Source: Falciphora oryzae (lineage: Eukaryota; Ascomycota; Sordariomycetes; Magnaporthales; Magnaporthaceae). Taken from it: DNA of 64,000 nucleotides. Of this stretch, positions 52,959-62,573 are shown in pieces. The position numbers and the translations under genes were made by a program. The notes below the pieces were generated by a model. The model saw only the letters and a program-made list of their open reading frames with translations, did not search any database and was not told where the DNA came from. Where the stretch lies: the NCBI GenBank assembly GCA_000733355.1, contig JNVV01000027.1, positions 330,940 to 394,939 on the forward strand. Direction: 5' to 3'. Positions within the stretch are counted from its first letter, which is position 1, and each line of letters begins with the position of its first letter.

Positions 52959-53327
52959 ACCATCATTCATAACTGAACTCCAGCGACCCACCACCTCGTG
53001 CAATAATCTGCTCAGCCCTGGAGGTCCACCATCCCCACCGACGAAAAAAAGATGGTACATTAGAGAAACAAGATAAGAGACACGAGAGGGCGTTGGAATA
53101 TTGAAAGGCAGATAGGATGGAGGAAAAGACGTTAGGTATCTAGTAAAAAATAGCCTTGAGGAGGAACTCATTCCCTTCCTTCTCTTCAAGAAGATTTCTT
53201 GTGCTCGTAGTAATAGGCTAGGCTAATGACATCGACCTTATCCCAGACCCTTACATTTGTAAAAGGCCGTCCTTTTGCTCTGTGAATGGACAGGAAAGAG
53301 ATCCTCAAGGCTTTTGATTCCACTTAT
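52959..53327. other. Short intergenic, nothing notable
   Basis: 370 bp between convergent genes. Confidence 0.4.
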
Positions 53328-54304
53328 TCAAGGAGTCTCCTTTTCCCTTTTAACATCAGCATGGAAAACCGTCAAGTCCGGGAATCGACTCTCCAGCCCG
53401 CACATATATGCCTCGCTCAAGTTCTGTCTTGCGCTGTCCAGAAGCGGGAAAGTTTCACACGCGCAAGCGAAGCCCACACCCACGACCCAAAAGCCCATGA
53501 AAGCCGGCCCAGCCATGCCAGCAGCCGCTATAGCAGCAGAAGAAGAGGTTGCACATATCTGGAGGATCATCCCCGCGATACCCGTCGTGAATCCAGACAT
53601 GACCGACGTGCCGAAACCTCCTTACAGCAAAGCATCGCGGGTTCCTATTACCTCCTTCATCATCTCGGTTTTGAGATTGCAAAGCATCGGACTGAGGAGT
53701 CTGCGGGTGTCCACGGTTGGTTCGATGATGTAGCCAAGTCGGATGGCGAAGTCCTGGCAGTTCCACCAGAAGGGCAGATATACCCAGTCATAAAGTAATC
53801 CCTCGAACACTTTTACCAGTTAGTATCGGGCGCATGCACACTCAATCTTCTGAACAACTTACGGTTCGTGATTGTCATAGTTGTTTTGTCGGTCGTATAA
53901 AGCAGCTCAACAGCCTCGATCGAGTCGATGTGCTCTCTCTCCCATCTTTCCCCAGAACCGCTCATGCCGCTGCCAGCGTTTTTGAAAGTACTCGTGCTCC
54001 CTCGATGGTCCCAGAACGTGCCGCTCGCGAATTTCTCCCCGAAAGATAAGTTATCGTTCTCCCAGGCGTCAATTGGGGTCAGGCAGATTGCCATATGTCT
54101 CGCGAAAAACAAATTGTCTGCGACACGATGATGGGCTCCGGGCTGCCATTCGGAAAGCGGAGGCGTCTTCCTTGCGATCTTTTTGCCGAAGAAAGCCAAG
54201 GCCTTATTGGCTGATTTGTCCACGGGACAAGTGACAAGCAGCACCGCCCATCTACAGTCTGGACTGGGGCTGCTCGTTTCTTCCCCGCTTGCGGCCATGG
54301 CCAT
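53328..54304 (-). pseudogene. Permuted papain-fold-like (His...NCxxF) protein with in-frame stop
   Basis: Exon 1 is 54304-53863 (MAMAASGEETSS ... WAVLLVTCPVDKSANKALAF). A 53-bp intron (GTAAGT, TACTAAC branch point, AAAAG acceptor) leads to exon 2 from 53809 (FEGLLYDWVYLPFWWNCQDF). The pair HHRVADNLFF (His) followed much later by WWNCQDFAIRLG (Cys) recalls circularly permuted papain-fold proteins such as LRAT/PPPDE-type hydrolases; this is a motif-level suggestion. TAA at 53624-53622 stops the frame, yet the same phase continues with a hydrophobic, Gly/Ala-rich segment (SGFTTGIAGMILQICATSSS ... FMGFWVVGVGFACACE) to 53328, which would be a membrane anchor. TAA from CAA is a RIP-type change. If the stop is natural, the product is simply shorter. 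Confidence 0.45.
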
Positions 54305-55095
54305 GGGAAATTTGTACTGCTGGGAAAGGGTTCAGTGAAAGGGGCGGTAATGTAAAATGGTGCGGGGAAGGGGGCTATATAGGCTCGCGCCAGACTCAAG
54401 TGTGTTGTGCAGCCCGCTTGCTTTTCCCACACGATTGTGTGGTTCCCGCGGTTAGGAAGGCTTGCAAAGTGCCAACACATCCACCAGTGTTGATGGAGGG
54501 CTGGGACCGCTCATGGTTGGCCTGTGGAAAAATCAGCCCTCCAAAAGACGCAACAGCATGCAACCCCAACACCTGAACCGTGAGCATTTAGGGCGTGTTT
54601 GTTCTCAGGTTTGTTTTTGAATTTACCCATACTATTTTAGGGGAACAGTGCAGTTAGCCAGGTGTGCCACTACGCCTTTCCTGCCCTGGCCAGCCGCGGC
54701 GATGCAGGCGCGGTAGGGGGCCTGGAGAGGGGCAATGGGGGGTGGTCGGCGTGATGTCGTCCAAAGTGAATGGAACGGCGGCGCGCCCTCTCTCCGCTTC
54801 GGCGGCCTTTGTGGAAGCCCTTCATGGTGGCGGTGAAGACCAAGGGCGTCGAAGGTAGCGGCGGGTCACGGTTTTGGTGTATGGCGAAGAGTTTGTGGAA
54901 AACCCAACTTTGTTTTGGAACGGAGTGTATTTGTGCAGGCTAAAATCGCCGCTCCCACTCACTGGTCCTGGGGAAGTTAGTGCAGGGTAGCAACCTCTGC
55001 CGACCTTTGCCCCGTGATTATGCTCGCGAGAATGTTAATGGCTAAAAAAAAATTAAAAAAGGAAAAGAAATAGGAAAAGAAACAGGAAAGGATTA
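54305..55095. other. Intergenic with a short purine-rich repeat
   Basis: About 790 bp. A GGAAAAGAAATA/GGAAAAGAAACA tract at 55060-55090 is related in composition to the dispersed minisatellites. No gene supported. Confidence 0.45.
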
Positions 55096-56235
55096 TTAGC
55101 ATCGAATCCTCCACGGTTGCGGATCCTCATCCCCTCTATCGGCTTCGAAGCGTCGCTTCCGGCTACGTCCTCGTCTGGGCTCATCGTCCGAATCCACCGC
55201 GAACTTGTGATCTGCGTCGAACTGAGGAGAGTCGACCGTGGTCTTTTCGTCGTCATCGCAGGAGTCGCCGTCGTGGTTATCCTGGGGTGCCGCGCTCCGC
55301 TTCCTCGGGCTCCTAGACCGAGAAAAACGCAGCAGCTTCCGGCACTCGGCCGGGCTGCGCATCTTTGCGGCCGGGACGCCGGTTTCAGGGTCTCGGACGT
55401 AGAGGCGCCGGGCCACCGGGGCGTTGGATACGAAGTGCGAGGGTTTGTGCCAGAGGCCGCCAACCTCGCTGAAGCTGCCGGGAGAGGCGACAACGTGGAT
55501 CAGGAGCCGGAGCTGCTTGGTAGTCGTTACCGGCTGGCCCGATTCCGAAGGATCTTCTTCAACCTCCTTGGGCACGAAACAGAACTGGCGTTCATCATAG
55601 ACACGGTGGAGGTCGGCACGCAAGGGCAACAGGTTGGCGGGAGTGTCCTGGCCTATGCTGGAATAGCAGAGGGCCCGTAAGTTGCCGTACACGTCCATTG
55701 AATTTTGGGTCCACCATTCGCGCTCGCTAGACGGGACGCAGTGGGTAACGTCGACACCGTGGGCATATTTGGTTGCAACGCAAAAGAGAGGACGCTGGTT
55801 TACAGCGACGCCTAGCAATCTCTCGTCGGTCTGCAGCTGCAGGCGCTTCCAAGTCGCGGGCATTTTGTCGTGCGGGAAAACCCAATCCGAAAACCGGGGG
55901 ACGATAGGGTACGGCTCGGCGGCACTGGTGGGCAGGTGGAAGTAGTAGTTGTCGTCGCGCAGGATCCCATCAGCCGGCCGCTCGACGCGCAGCTGGCCCG
56001 GCTTGTCGGTGGAGAAAAATGAGCCCTCCCACTGGTTGCAGGCTATGAGGCCGCAGGCTGTGAGAGCCGTGTCGTAGCAAAGCCCGCCGTCGTCGAGCCG
56101 AGGCAGGGAGAGGAATACGGCCAAGGAGAAATCGCCGTCGTAGCCGGGGTGCGCAAAGCGGATGATCGATTGAGACCAGGAGACGAACGAGGGCGGGATC
56201 GCCCCAGGCTCGTCCGGCGGCGCGCGGGACCGCAT
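55096..56235 (-). CDS. Fungal HNH-endonuclease-domain protein (HNH_2 type)
   Basis: Single-exon, 379 residues from ATG 56235 (MRSRAPPDEPGAIPPSFVSW). The central domain has CVATKYAHGVDVTHCVPSSE (first His of the HNH, about residue 162), EREWWTQNSMDVYG, and NLLPLRADLHRVYDERQFCF (Asn and second His, about 201-210). This is the common architecture of fungal HNH_2 proteins (C-x-x-T...H-x-V-P...NL-x-x-L-R-x-D-x-H). The C-terminal tail is charged (RSRSPRKRSAAPQDN, EPRRGRSRKRRFEADRG) and may carry a nuclear signal. Nuclease activity is not proven for this family. No lesion is visible. Confidence 0.82.
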   Translation of the reverse strand: MRSRAPPDEPGAIPPSFVSWSQSIIRFAHPGYDGDFSLAVFLSLPRLDDGGLCYDTALTACGLIACNQWEGSFFSTDKPGQLRVERPADGILRDDNYYFHLPTSAAEPYPIVPRFSDWVFPHDKMPATWKRLQLQTDERLLGVAVNQRPLFCVATKYAHGVDVTHCVPSSEREWWTQNSMDVYGNLRALCYSSIGQDTPANLLPLRADLHRVYDERQFCFVPKEVEEDPSESGQPVTTTKQLRLLIHVVASPGSFSEVGGLWHKPSHFVSNAPVARRLYVRDPETGVPAAKMRSPAECRKLLRFSRSRSPRKRSAAPQDNHDGDSCDDDEKTTVDSPQFDADHKFAVDSDDEPRRGRSRKRRFEADRGDEDPQPWRIRC

Positions 56236-56454
56236 TTTCGACAAATGAGATGCTGATGCCCAAGTACTTGGGGCTGTACCTGGTGGCCCTCCCGGCTTTT
56301 AAGGAAGAAAGTAGTTGGTGGTTGTTGAAGGGATTGAGAATTGGCCGCCAAATCAAGCAGGTCACGTGTAGATCACGTGTACCGCATAGGTTTGGTGTGG
56401 GTTTCCCCATGGCCAGAAGAAAGTCAACACCTCCCCTCTATCCTAGGTAATTAC

Positions 56455-56600
56455 TACAGGGGCACAAAAAAGGACAAGGGGAATACGGGAATAGACGGAT
56501 AAGGGGGGATAGGAAGGGGCAAAAATCGATACATAAAAGGAAAAAGGAAGGGAAAACCGATGGGGAATAGGAAGGGCGAAAAGGGGTAAGAAGCGATGTA
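56455..56600 (+). repeat. Purine-rich degenerate minisatellite
   Basis: GGGGATAGGAAGGGGCAAAA and GGGAATAGGAAGGGCGAAAA type units, similar in style to the elements near 1.6, 16.7, 17.2 and 27.5 kb, but without the conserved flanks of either family. Confidence 0.5.
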
Positions 56601-56689
56601 CCAACAGGACCCCAGAGCTCCTGCACTCAGTAGGAGGTCATTGTATTGCGCCTTATGCAGGTCCAAGATCCGGACGTTCTCCGTTTTAG

Positions 56690-56850
56690 GAGATCGGCGC
56701 AGCGGACGACGTTGCGCGCCCGCAGCCGCCGCCGGCGTCGTGAGGCAGCGCGGACGAAGGCAAAAATAGAAATGACAAGGGATTTGGCAAGCACCAAAAC
56801 CGTTAGTGGACGGTCAGCTTCGCTCCCTAGCCTAGTAATAATTTCCAAAA
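56690..56850 (+). pseudogene. Truncated copy of the GH43 gene 3' end
   Basis: 56711-56746 encodes ADDVARPQPPPAS-stop, nearly identical to the GH43 C-terminus ADDVAPPRPPPAS-stop (50298-50336). The similarity continues into the 3' flank (GGACGACGTTGCG...CCGCCGCCGGCGTCGTGAG, GCAAAAATA, CTAGTAATAA). The rest of the gene is absent, so this is a duplicated or left-behind fragment about 6.4 kb away. Confidence 0.65.
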
Positions 56851-57539
56851 TATTTTGCTGTTGGTGAATCTTTACAACTTGGAGGGGGCGGTGTGGTGCA
56901 ACTTGGCCCTGCCACCTCCACTGAGAATGCGGCTGCGTCAGCGCACGTTTGGTGTGGAGAACTGCACTGTGGTGGAAACGTCGGGCACAAGAACCAGCCA
57001 CAGGGCGGCAGCGGAGCGTGCCGTGAGATCCTTCCCGCGGCCAGGGCCCCTTTCATTTTTCCCCTCTTCCTGATTTTTCTCCCATCGACCTTCTTGTACG
57101 TCAAAGGCGCTGGCGCACTCCGCGTAAGGGAGTTAGCGTGAGGCCGCAAATGTAGAGATAGCATGGAGCCGCGGGATGCCGCCAGACCAACATGCGCTGC
57201 TGTCAATGGCCGCGATCGGGGGCGGACAGGGACTGCCACCACTTGGGGCCGGGTTACGACCAGCCCTTTACCATAATCTATCCGCAACTTTTATACATAC
57301 TCGTGTTGGGAAATGGGTAAACGCTTTTTATGCATCGTGCGGATCAACAGCAGATGAATTGAGCGACGCAGCCCCCGGCGTCATAGGGAGTATTTCCACT
57401 TCACGTCAATGGCGTTGGGCTCCCCCATAGAATCAGCAAGTGCGGCACTTATTTTCTCAAGCAAGGAGAGGTGGGTTTTACGATAGAAGATTCGTCCGGT
57501 TCTCTTTGCCCGTAGGCAGCGTCGCAGTAGCAATCGATG

Positions 57540-57640
57540 TGTGGGGAAAAGGCTGGCTGTGCGCTTGGCGCCTCGCCGACCGCCGAGCTTGACAAGCCAA
57601 CAGCCAAACCCCCTGCGTTGAAAGGAGTAAGCATGCTCAA
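57540..57640 (+). promoter_or_regulatory. Conserved upstream block, array copy A
   Basis: TGGGGAAAAGGCTGGCTGTG, AAGCCAACAGCCAA and AAAGGAGTAAGCA (57621-57633) recur before copies B and C. Confidence 0.45.
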
Positions 57641-58013
57641 AAAAGCTCAGAGATTCGATTCACACCTTGCTTGGCAGCTAGGTAGGTAGGTAGGTAGGTA
57701 ACAACCCCGGCAGTCAGGCCAAATTTTAAGGAGTTCTAATTATGGGACAGGCTTGGTTTGAGATACCAGTCGCATGCTGACTGTAATTACAAAATAGTCT
57801 TTTCCTTTCGAAATCGTAGATGGATGCCGCCCAGGTATTTAAACTGGCAGGGCATTCCCTTTGAGTCGGGCTTTTGTGTTTAACGTGCTCAAACAAAAAG
57901 CCCACCAAATATTCCCTACTTCCAGCATTTTACAAGCTATTTCCCACCTAACGCTAGCTGAACCTCCCCTACCACCCAAAAGCACACGGAAAAAGGCTAC
58001 CAACTCGCCCAGA

Positions 58014-58602
58014 ATGGTCAACGCTAACTGTCCTGCTCTTCCTTCTTCCGATTCTGCCTGTGGCCGTGGCAATTCCACTTCATAAAAGGAACATAGTTGA
58101 TAGGGTAGTGTTCATCGGCGTAAGTGATTTCCATTCCCCTCCTGGTGCCCACCTCATCGAAAGATCCTGCCATGTATCTAAATCATGGCCATATCAGAGG
58201 CAAAGGCTAACGAATGAAAATCGCTATAGGAATCTAAATACGTTCCTTCCCCGAGATACCCGCGGGGAATTAAAAGCTGGTGGTGTGTTGCGCCTGGGAA
58301 CACGACGCCAAAAGAAGAGACGGATGGGCAGTGCAAGTCAAACGGGGTACGTTGATAAACTGGATTGGCTGTTTTCACGACGCACTTTTAATTCTTACAG
58401 CTATTCGCTAACCACTTTAACACGTCCGTCTTTAGGGTAAGGAGGGTGGCGCTTGCACCTTATACGCGATGGAAACCTCTGAGACCAGTTATGGCTTTCT
58501 TTCTGGCCTCAAATCCAAAAAAAGGAAACACGGTATGGAGAATGCAACCTTACAGACGATGCCATTCAAAAAGCCAAAGGGGATATGAAGATTCCTTCCT
58601 AG
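58014..58602 (+). pseudogene. Decayed small secreted protein, array copy A
   Basis: ATG 58014 aligns with the start of copy B, but the hydrophobic signal-peptide frame (TVLLFLLPILPVAVA) is one base out of phase with it. Exon 1 ends at a GTAAGT donor at 58120. The C-terminal exon (after the CGTCCGTCTTTAG acceptor, 58437) has KEGGACTLY, then shifts frame near the A7 run (58517-58523) to reach YGECNLTDDAIQKAKGDMKI and the stop TAG 58600-58602. Copy B ends in the matching KKAKEILKIAS-stop. Two indels make it nonfunctional. Confidence 0.55.
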
Positions 58603-59053
58603 CCAGCCAACGCTACGGTGGGCTAAGGCTGCGCAGGGCATGTCTAAGCAGGAGGGATATGATATGTATCCGCGCAGAATGTTGGTTGAGGCTTTCCGCC
58701 CAGTGGCGTTCCAAACAGGTTCAATGGTATGAGAAGTAGTTCAGTGCGGGAGCTTTTGTGAGGGTGATAGCTCAATAAAAGAGTATGAATACTCTCCGCT
58801 GCTTGGAAACAAGGCAGAGATGGATTTCACAAGAGATGGCCTATCTGGTTCTCCGCATTGGTAGTGGGTGCAGGCTACTGGTAGTTGTGGTTGTAAGCCA
58901 CACCCCAGTAGCTTGCGTCAATGTGTGGGAACTGGCGTGGGAACAAGAACCTCAGAGCGGTAGCGGAGCGGGCCGTAGGATCCGCATGGCTTGGACTTCG
59001 TCGGCTGCGTGACTGTTACTTTTTGTGCTTTCTTGTCCGTATTGAACGATGCC

Positions 59054-59354
59054 TGTTGGATTGCACTGGCCTGTGCAGGCAATCGATAGAGCTCAGAGAG
59101 AGCCGGATCCTCCGGTCCCGTGATCTCTGATCACGGGATCCGAGGACCCGCAAGCCCGCGGAGGCTGGGAGCAGGGGAAAGGCCCTTTGGTGATCTGGAT
59201 CGTGTATATATAGCCTTCCTCCTGCTCCCTCTCTGGCAGATAAATTCCTTTCCTCTTCGTGCACAATAATAAAATGATCCTTTGATATAAAGGATCATTG
59301 TTCACCCTGTTTTGGAGATCTCCGAGCCCACAGGAGTACATACTCCTACCAACA
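59054..59354 (+). mobile_element. Solo LTR (301 bp) with 5-bp target duplication
   Basis: Starts TGTTGG and ends CCAACA, flanked on both sides by ATGCC (59049-59053 and 59355-59359). It contains a TATA box (TATATATAG, 59205-59213) and an AATAATAAAATG polyadenylation-like stretch near 59266. The intact target duplication and inverted termini define a solo LTR left after recombination of an LTR retrotransposon. It lies between array copies A and B. Confidence 0.88.
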
Positions 59355-59699
59355 ATGCCTGTCTTATAATCACGTGAGAGCCGCCAGCACACTCCCCGAT
59401 TAAGTCACCGACCAGGGCATAGGTGGATATCTATTATGAAATACAACATGAAGGCCAGGAGGACAGACACTACCATGCCGTGCGATGTCTTGTTGTCCTG
59501 TCTGGTTCTCTGTGTCGTCGGGGGAGTCTTGGTTTGTGGCAATGGGTGGTCTTGAAAGGGAAATGCGGCAACATGAAGTTTCTATTTCCGTGCTAACAGT
59601 CCCCAAAATACCTATTCCTGTGCCGACGCTTCTCAACGTTGGCGTTCTGTGAGCGTTCTTACCCATCAGTCGGCGCCGCTCGCTTGGAACTTCAGGGGG

Positions 59700-59805
59700 C
59701 CTGAATGGGGCTGCGGGGAAACGGCCGGTTGTGCTCTTGGCGGTCGCTTCCGTCCAAGTCGACGAATCAACAGCCAAGTCCCATTCACGGAAAGGAGTAA
59801 GCAGG
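59700..59805 (+). promoter_or_regulatory. Conserved upstream block, array copy B
   Basis: GGGGAAACGGCCGGTTGTGC, ATCAACAGCCAAGTCC and GGAAAGGAGTAAGCAGGCC, matching copies A and C. Confidence 0.45.
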
Positions 59806-59977
59806 CCCAGAAAAACCTGAGCCGCTCGATTCAGGGCCCAGCCGATGGAGTGCCAACAAAAATACCACCAAATAGCTCGACGCTTTGCTTGCGCCCTGGT
59901 GGGAGGTGCCGAATGGCCCTGGGCCGTTGCTTTCCCCTATCATCCAACGGCCAGAGAAAGCAGCAGTCACGCCCACC

Positions 59978-60572
59978 ATACTGAAGACTGGCCTCGTCCT
60001 CCTTCTGCTCCTTCCCCTCTTGTCTGGGACAGTGGTAAACGCGCAAGGTGAAGGGGATGGATAGGTGGAGTACATTGGCGTAAGTAACTCTCTTTTCAAA
60101 CTAATTGATGTCGCCAAAGTAGACATCAGCCTCACATCCATCTAGCCCCGAGAAGCTCGACCGCTAACCAGCAATAATATTTCAAAGAACGTCAACCTCC
60201 CCCAACGCACATGAGTCACCGGGCTGTTTCGTACGTGCTGCTGCCAAGGAGGCAAGAGGCAAAACGCCAAAACGTGAGGCAAGAAGGCCCTGCAAGAGGG
60301 ACAATGCCCCTAGCAAGGTAAGTTGGGCACACCGGGGCGGTGGCTTCAGGTCAGGCTGTTAATTATTGTGTTCGGTCACTAACATGCTTCATTGTCGACC
60401 ATAGTGTCAAAAGGGCGACACCTGCCTTACAACCTCGCGTGTTGTGTATTTCCGGCGTGTTTCTAAGTCAGGTGCTTGTGGGTTTGAGCCGAAAATAGTG
60501 CGCTCCGCTAACCATGAGCCTACCGGGGATGGGGTCAAAAAGGCCAAGGAGATCCTAAAGATTGCTTCCTAG
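59978..60572 (+). pseudogene. Decayed small secreted protein, array copy B (best preserved)
   Basis: Exon 1 (59978-60079) encodes a signal peptide (LKTGLVLLLLLPLLSG), but the expected ATG reads ATA and a TAG occurs at 60062-60064. It ends at GTAAGT. Exon 2 lies about 60146-60299 with another stop early on. Its splice phase relative to exon 1 is unresolved. Exon 3 (60405-60572, after a CACTAAC branch point and CCATAG acceptor) is fully open for 55 codons with three cysteines (CQKGDTCLT, SGACGFEP) and ends KEILKIAS-stop. All three lesions are G-to-A/C-to-T type. The structure indicates a former three-exon secreted Cys-containing protein of roughly 140 residues. No family was recognised. Confidence 0.6.
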
Positions 60573-61129
60573 GCTACGGCGCTGCAAATAGTTTCTGCGC
60601 TGGGAATGTCTAAGACGGGGCGATCTGCATGGCTACGTATGAGGCTGTAAACCCGTTATTTTACGCTACAGGATTTAGGCGTACGCAGTGGGCTGTATCA
60701 GCGCTTAGTCATTGTTTCTGTTAGATTGTTTTAGCTGTGTGCACACGGGCATCCGCACACCAAGCGTGGGGCGTTATTATCAGGCAGTACTTTTATCCGG
60801 CAGATAGTCCTGGGTCAACGGTTTAGAACCTTCTTGCTTGACACTACTTCTGTGGCCGCCCGCCGGTATGAAAATCTCGGCACCTGGCCAAGTCAAGGGG
60901 TCGGATGCGCTCCGTCTCAGGGGTCGGCGCGGGGCCCGAGTGGCGGCTCTGGGGATAGGAACAGCTAGGTGGTATCTAATTGTGTTGACGCGCGGCCATA
61001 ACTACTTTTCCGTGCACGATTCCTCAGACCACACGCTACAGTGATTCCTGGCCCTGAGGGCCGACACCATCTCGTCAGCGTCGGCTGGATGTTCCATGAT
61101 GGGGTGCGGATACCCCCGAGAAACGCCCC

Positions 61130-61235
61130 GGCCTCGACCGGTGGGGGGCGGCTGGCTCCGCTCTTGGCACTTACACGCGCAAAGGCGACACGACAAGCCA
61201 ACAACCAACAACACAAGCAAAAAGAGTAAGCACAC
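61130..61235 (+). promoter_or_regulatory. Conserved upstream block, array copy C
   Basis: GGGGGGCGGCTGGCTCCGCT, AAGCCAACAACCAA and AAAAAGAGTAAGCACAC, matching copies A and B. Confidence 0.45.
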
Positions 61236-61558
61236 AGTACGCTGCGCCTCGTTCTATTTGAAGCCGCCCCGACTGCGCCGCAAATGTTGGAACCGTCACC
61301 CAACGCCGTGCGATTGGTAGGGGAAGAATTTGAGTAAATGCTTCACAAGCTCGTATATCTTCGCCCACATCCGCTGCCCCTAGAATCCGGGTTACTGCCA
61401 CCCATGACAACATTGCTATCCATTGCTATCAGGACTTTTCGAACATCCAAACTCATCAAATCTTCACGGAACGTGAGCTCCCGTGCCGCGCGAACCGATT
61501 CGAACAACCCCTGTCACCACGAATACAGCCGCAAGCACAGCCCATCACCTATCCTACC

Positions 61559-61765
61559 ATGCTTAGAATTGCCTCCGGCCCGCTCCTCCTTTTCCCTCTC
61601 CTATCAGGGGCCTGGCCTACCGGGGGACTCTGGAAGAAGGGAATCAGTCGGGTCGATTTTGTATCCGTGGGGGTAAGGTTTTCTCACAAAATTCTGACTT
61701 TTAGTAACGGACCAAAACATCTTCCACGACGTGGTTTGAACGGTCGCTGGTGGGTTACCTACTAA
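61559..61765 (+). CDS. Small secreted-protein remnant, array copy C
   Basis: ATG 61559 opens a signal peptide (MLRIASGPLLLFPLLSG). Exon 1, if spliced, ends at GTAAGG (61673), the same position as the GTAAGT donors of copies A and B. Splicing to TTTTAG (61704) gives an immediate stop. Unspliced, the frame is open to 61765 (68 residues) and contains no mature-chain cysteine. The C-terminal exon seen in copies A and B is missing. It may be expressed as a short peptide or be a relic. Confidence 0.35.
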   Translation: MLRIASGPLLLFPLLSGAWPTGGLWKKGISRVDFVSVGVRFSHKILTFSNGPKHLPRRGLNGRWWVTY

Positions 61766-61892
61766 AACTGTCGCGCTGCGTCTCAGGAAACCAGCAATGA
61801 TTACGGGGTTCATTACTGTTATTGCAAAGTAGAGGGTATGCAGTAGAAGGATTGTCTTGATTTCTACCTCTAAGGAACTAATAGGAAAGCGC

Positions 61893-62097
61893 CCGAGGGT
61901 CTACCACCCTCGGGGTCTTTATACACGAGTGCGCAATAGGAGTGGAGAGCCCTTCTCGGCGTCGCCGAGTGCTTTGTAACTGCTTGTTGAGCACCTGCGA
62001 CGCCGATGAGGGTGGTGATGCAGATCCCGGCCGGCATAGCCGGGGTACCCCCTCGATCCTTTGCGACACACCCCCCAATTGGTGCCCGGAAGGCACC
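61893..62097. other. Cluster of four short perfect hairpins
   Basis: CCGAGGGT/ACCCTCGG (61893-61913), CTCGGC/GCCGAG (61955-61969), CCGGC/GCCGG (62031-62043) and GGTGCC/GGCACC (62081-62097) follow one another in a GC-rich 200-bp block between AT-richer flanks. It is probably part of a structured transposon leader or LTR; identity unknown. Confidence 0.4.
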
Positions 62098-62573
62098 GGC
62101 TGTAGTAAACAAAGGAGAGCTAAAATGAAAGTATCACGAGCGTTTTTGTCCTTTTATTAGGTGCTCGTTTTGGCGTTTTCTAGACCTGACCCGAAGCTCC
62201 GGGTGCTCGTTAGTGAGCCTGGCCCAGAGGGTCGGCGCCTTTCGTGGGGGCTCCTTCCCTCCTTAAAGATCTGGGTGCTCCTTCCCTTTTGGTGCGCACC
62301 CGGCACCTGCCGTTGGTTGCGCGATATTAAAAAAGGTTCTACCGTTAGCTTTTGCCCAAGCGTTCCTTTTTCCTCTCCTTTTTTCAGCAGCAACCAACAA
62401 TTTATACGTAATAATACCCTCAACCCCTCCAGCGGTAGGCCCAGGCTAACTTTTATGCGTTATTGGAGCCCAAACCTTAAAATAACCGTAAGTTTATTTT
62501 ATTCCCGCGTTTCCGGGCGCGCGCGTGCGTGCGCGCAACGAGTTAAAAAACACCTGACGCTAACTTGTTGCAA

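Larger units (their letters stand above)
56930..61765 (+). repeat. Tandem array of a small-secreted-protein locus (3 copies plus a leftover tail)
   Basis: Blocks recur in order. Promoter blocks contain (A)AAGGAGTAAGCA near 57621, 59791 and 61220, each preceded by CCAACAGCCAA/CCAACAACCAA. Signal-peptide first exons start at 58014, 59978 and 61559. C-terminal exons with the same ending occur at 58602 and 60572. Flank blocks with ACAAGAACC...GGCAGCGGAGCG lie near 56990-57035 and 58940-58975. The spacing of copies A and B is about 1.9 kb once the inserted solo LTR is subtracted. Copy C is cut off near 61.8 kb. Confidence 0.6.

Noticed and set aside
62021..62060. HDV-like ribozyme (GGCCGGCAT... 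similarity)
   Set aside because: Only the P1-like GGCCGGCAT string resembles it. The required nested pseudoknot pairing could not be drawn.
61769..62111. Complete LTR (TGTCGC...GTAAACA)
   Set aside because: TG and CA termini are present, but no matching inverted ends beyond TGT/ACA and no target duplication were found.
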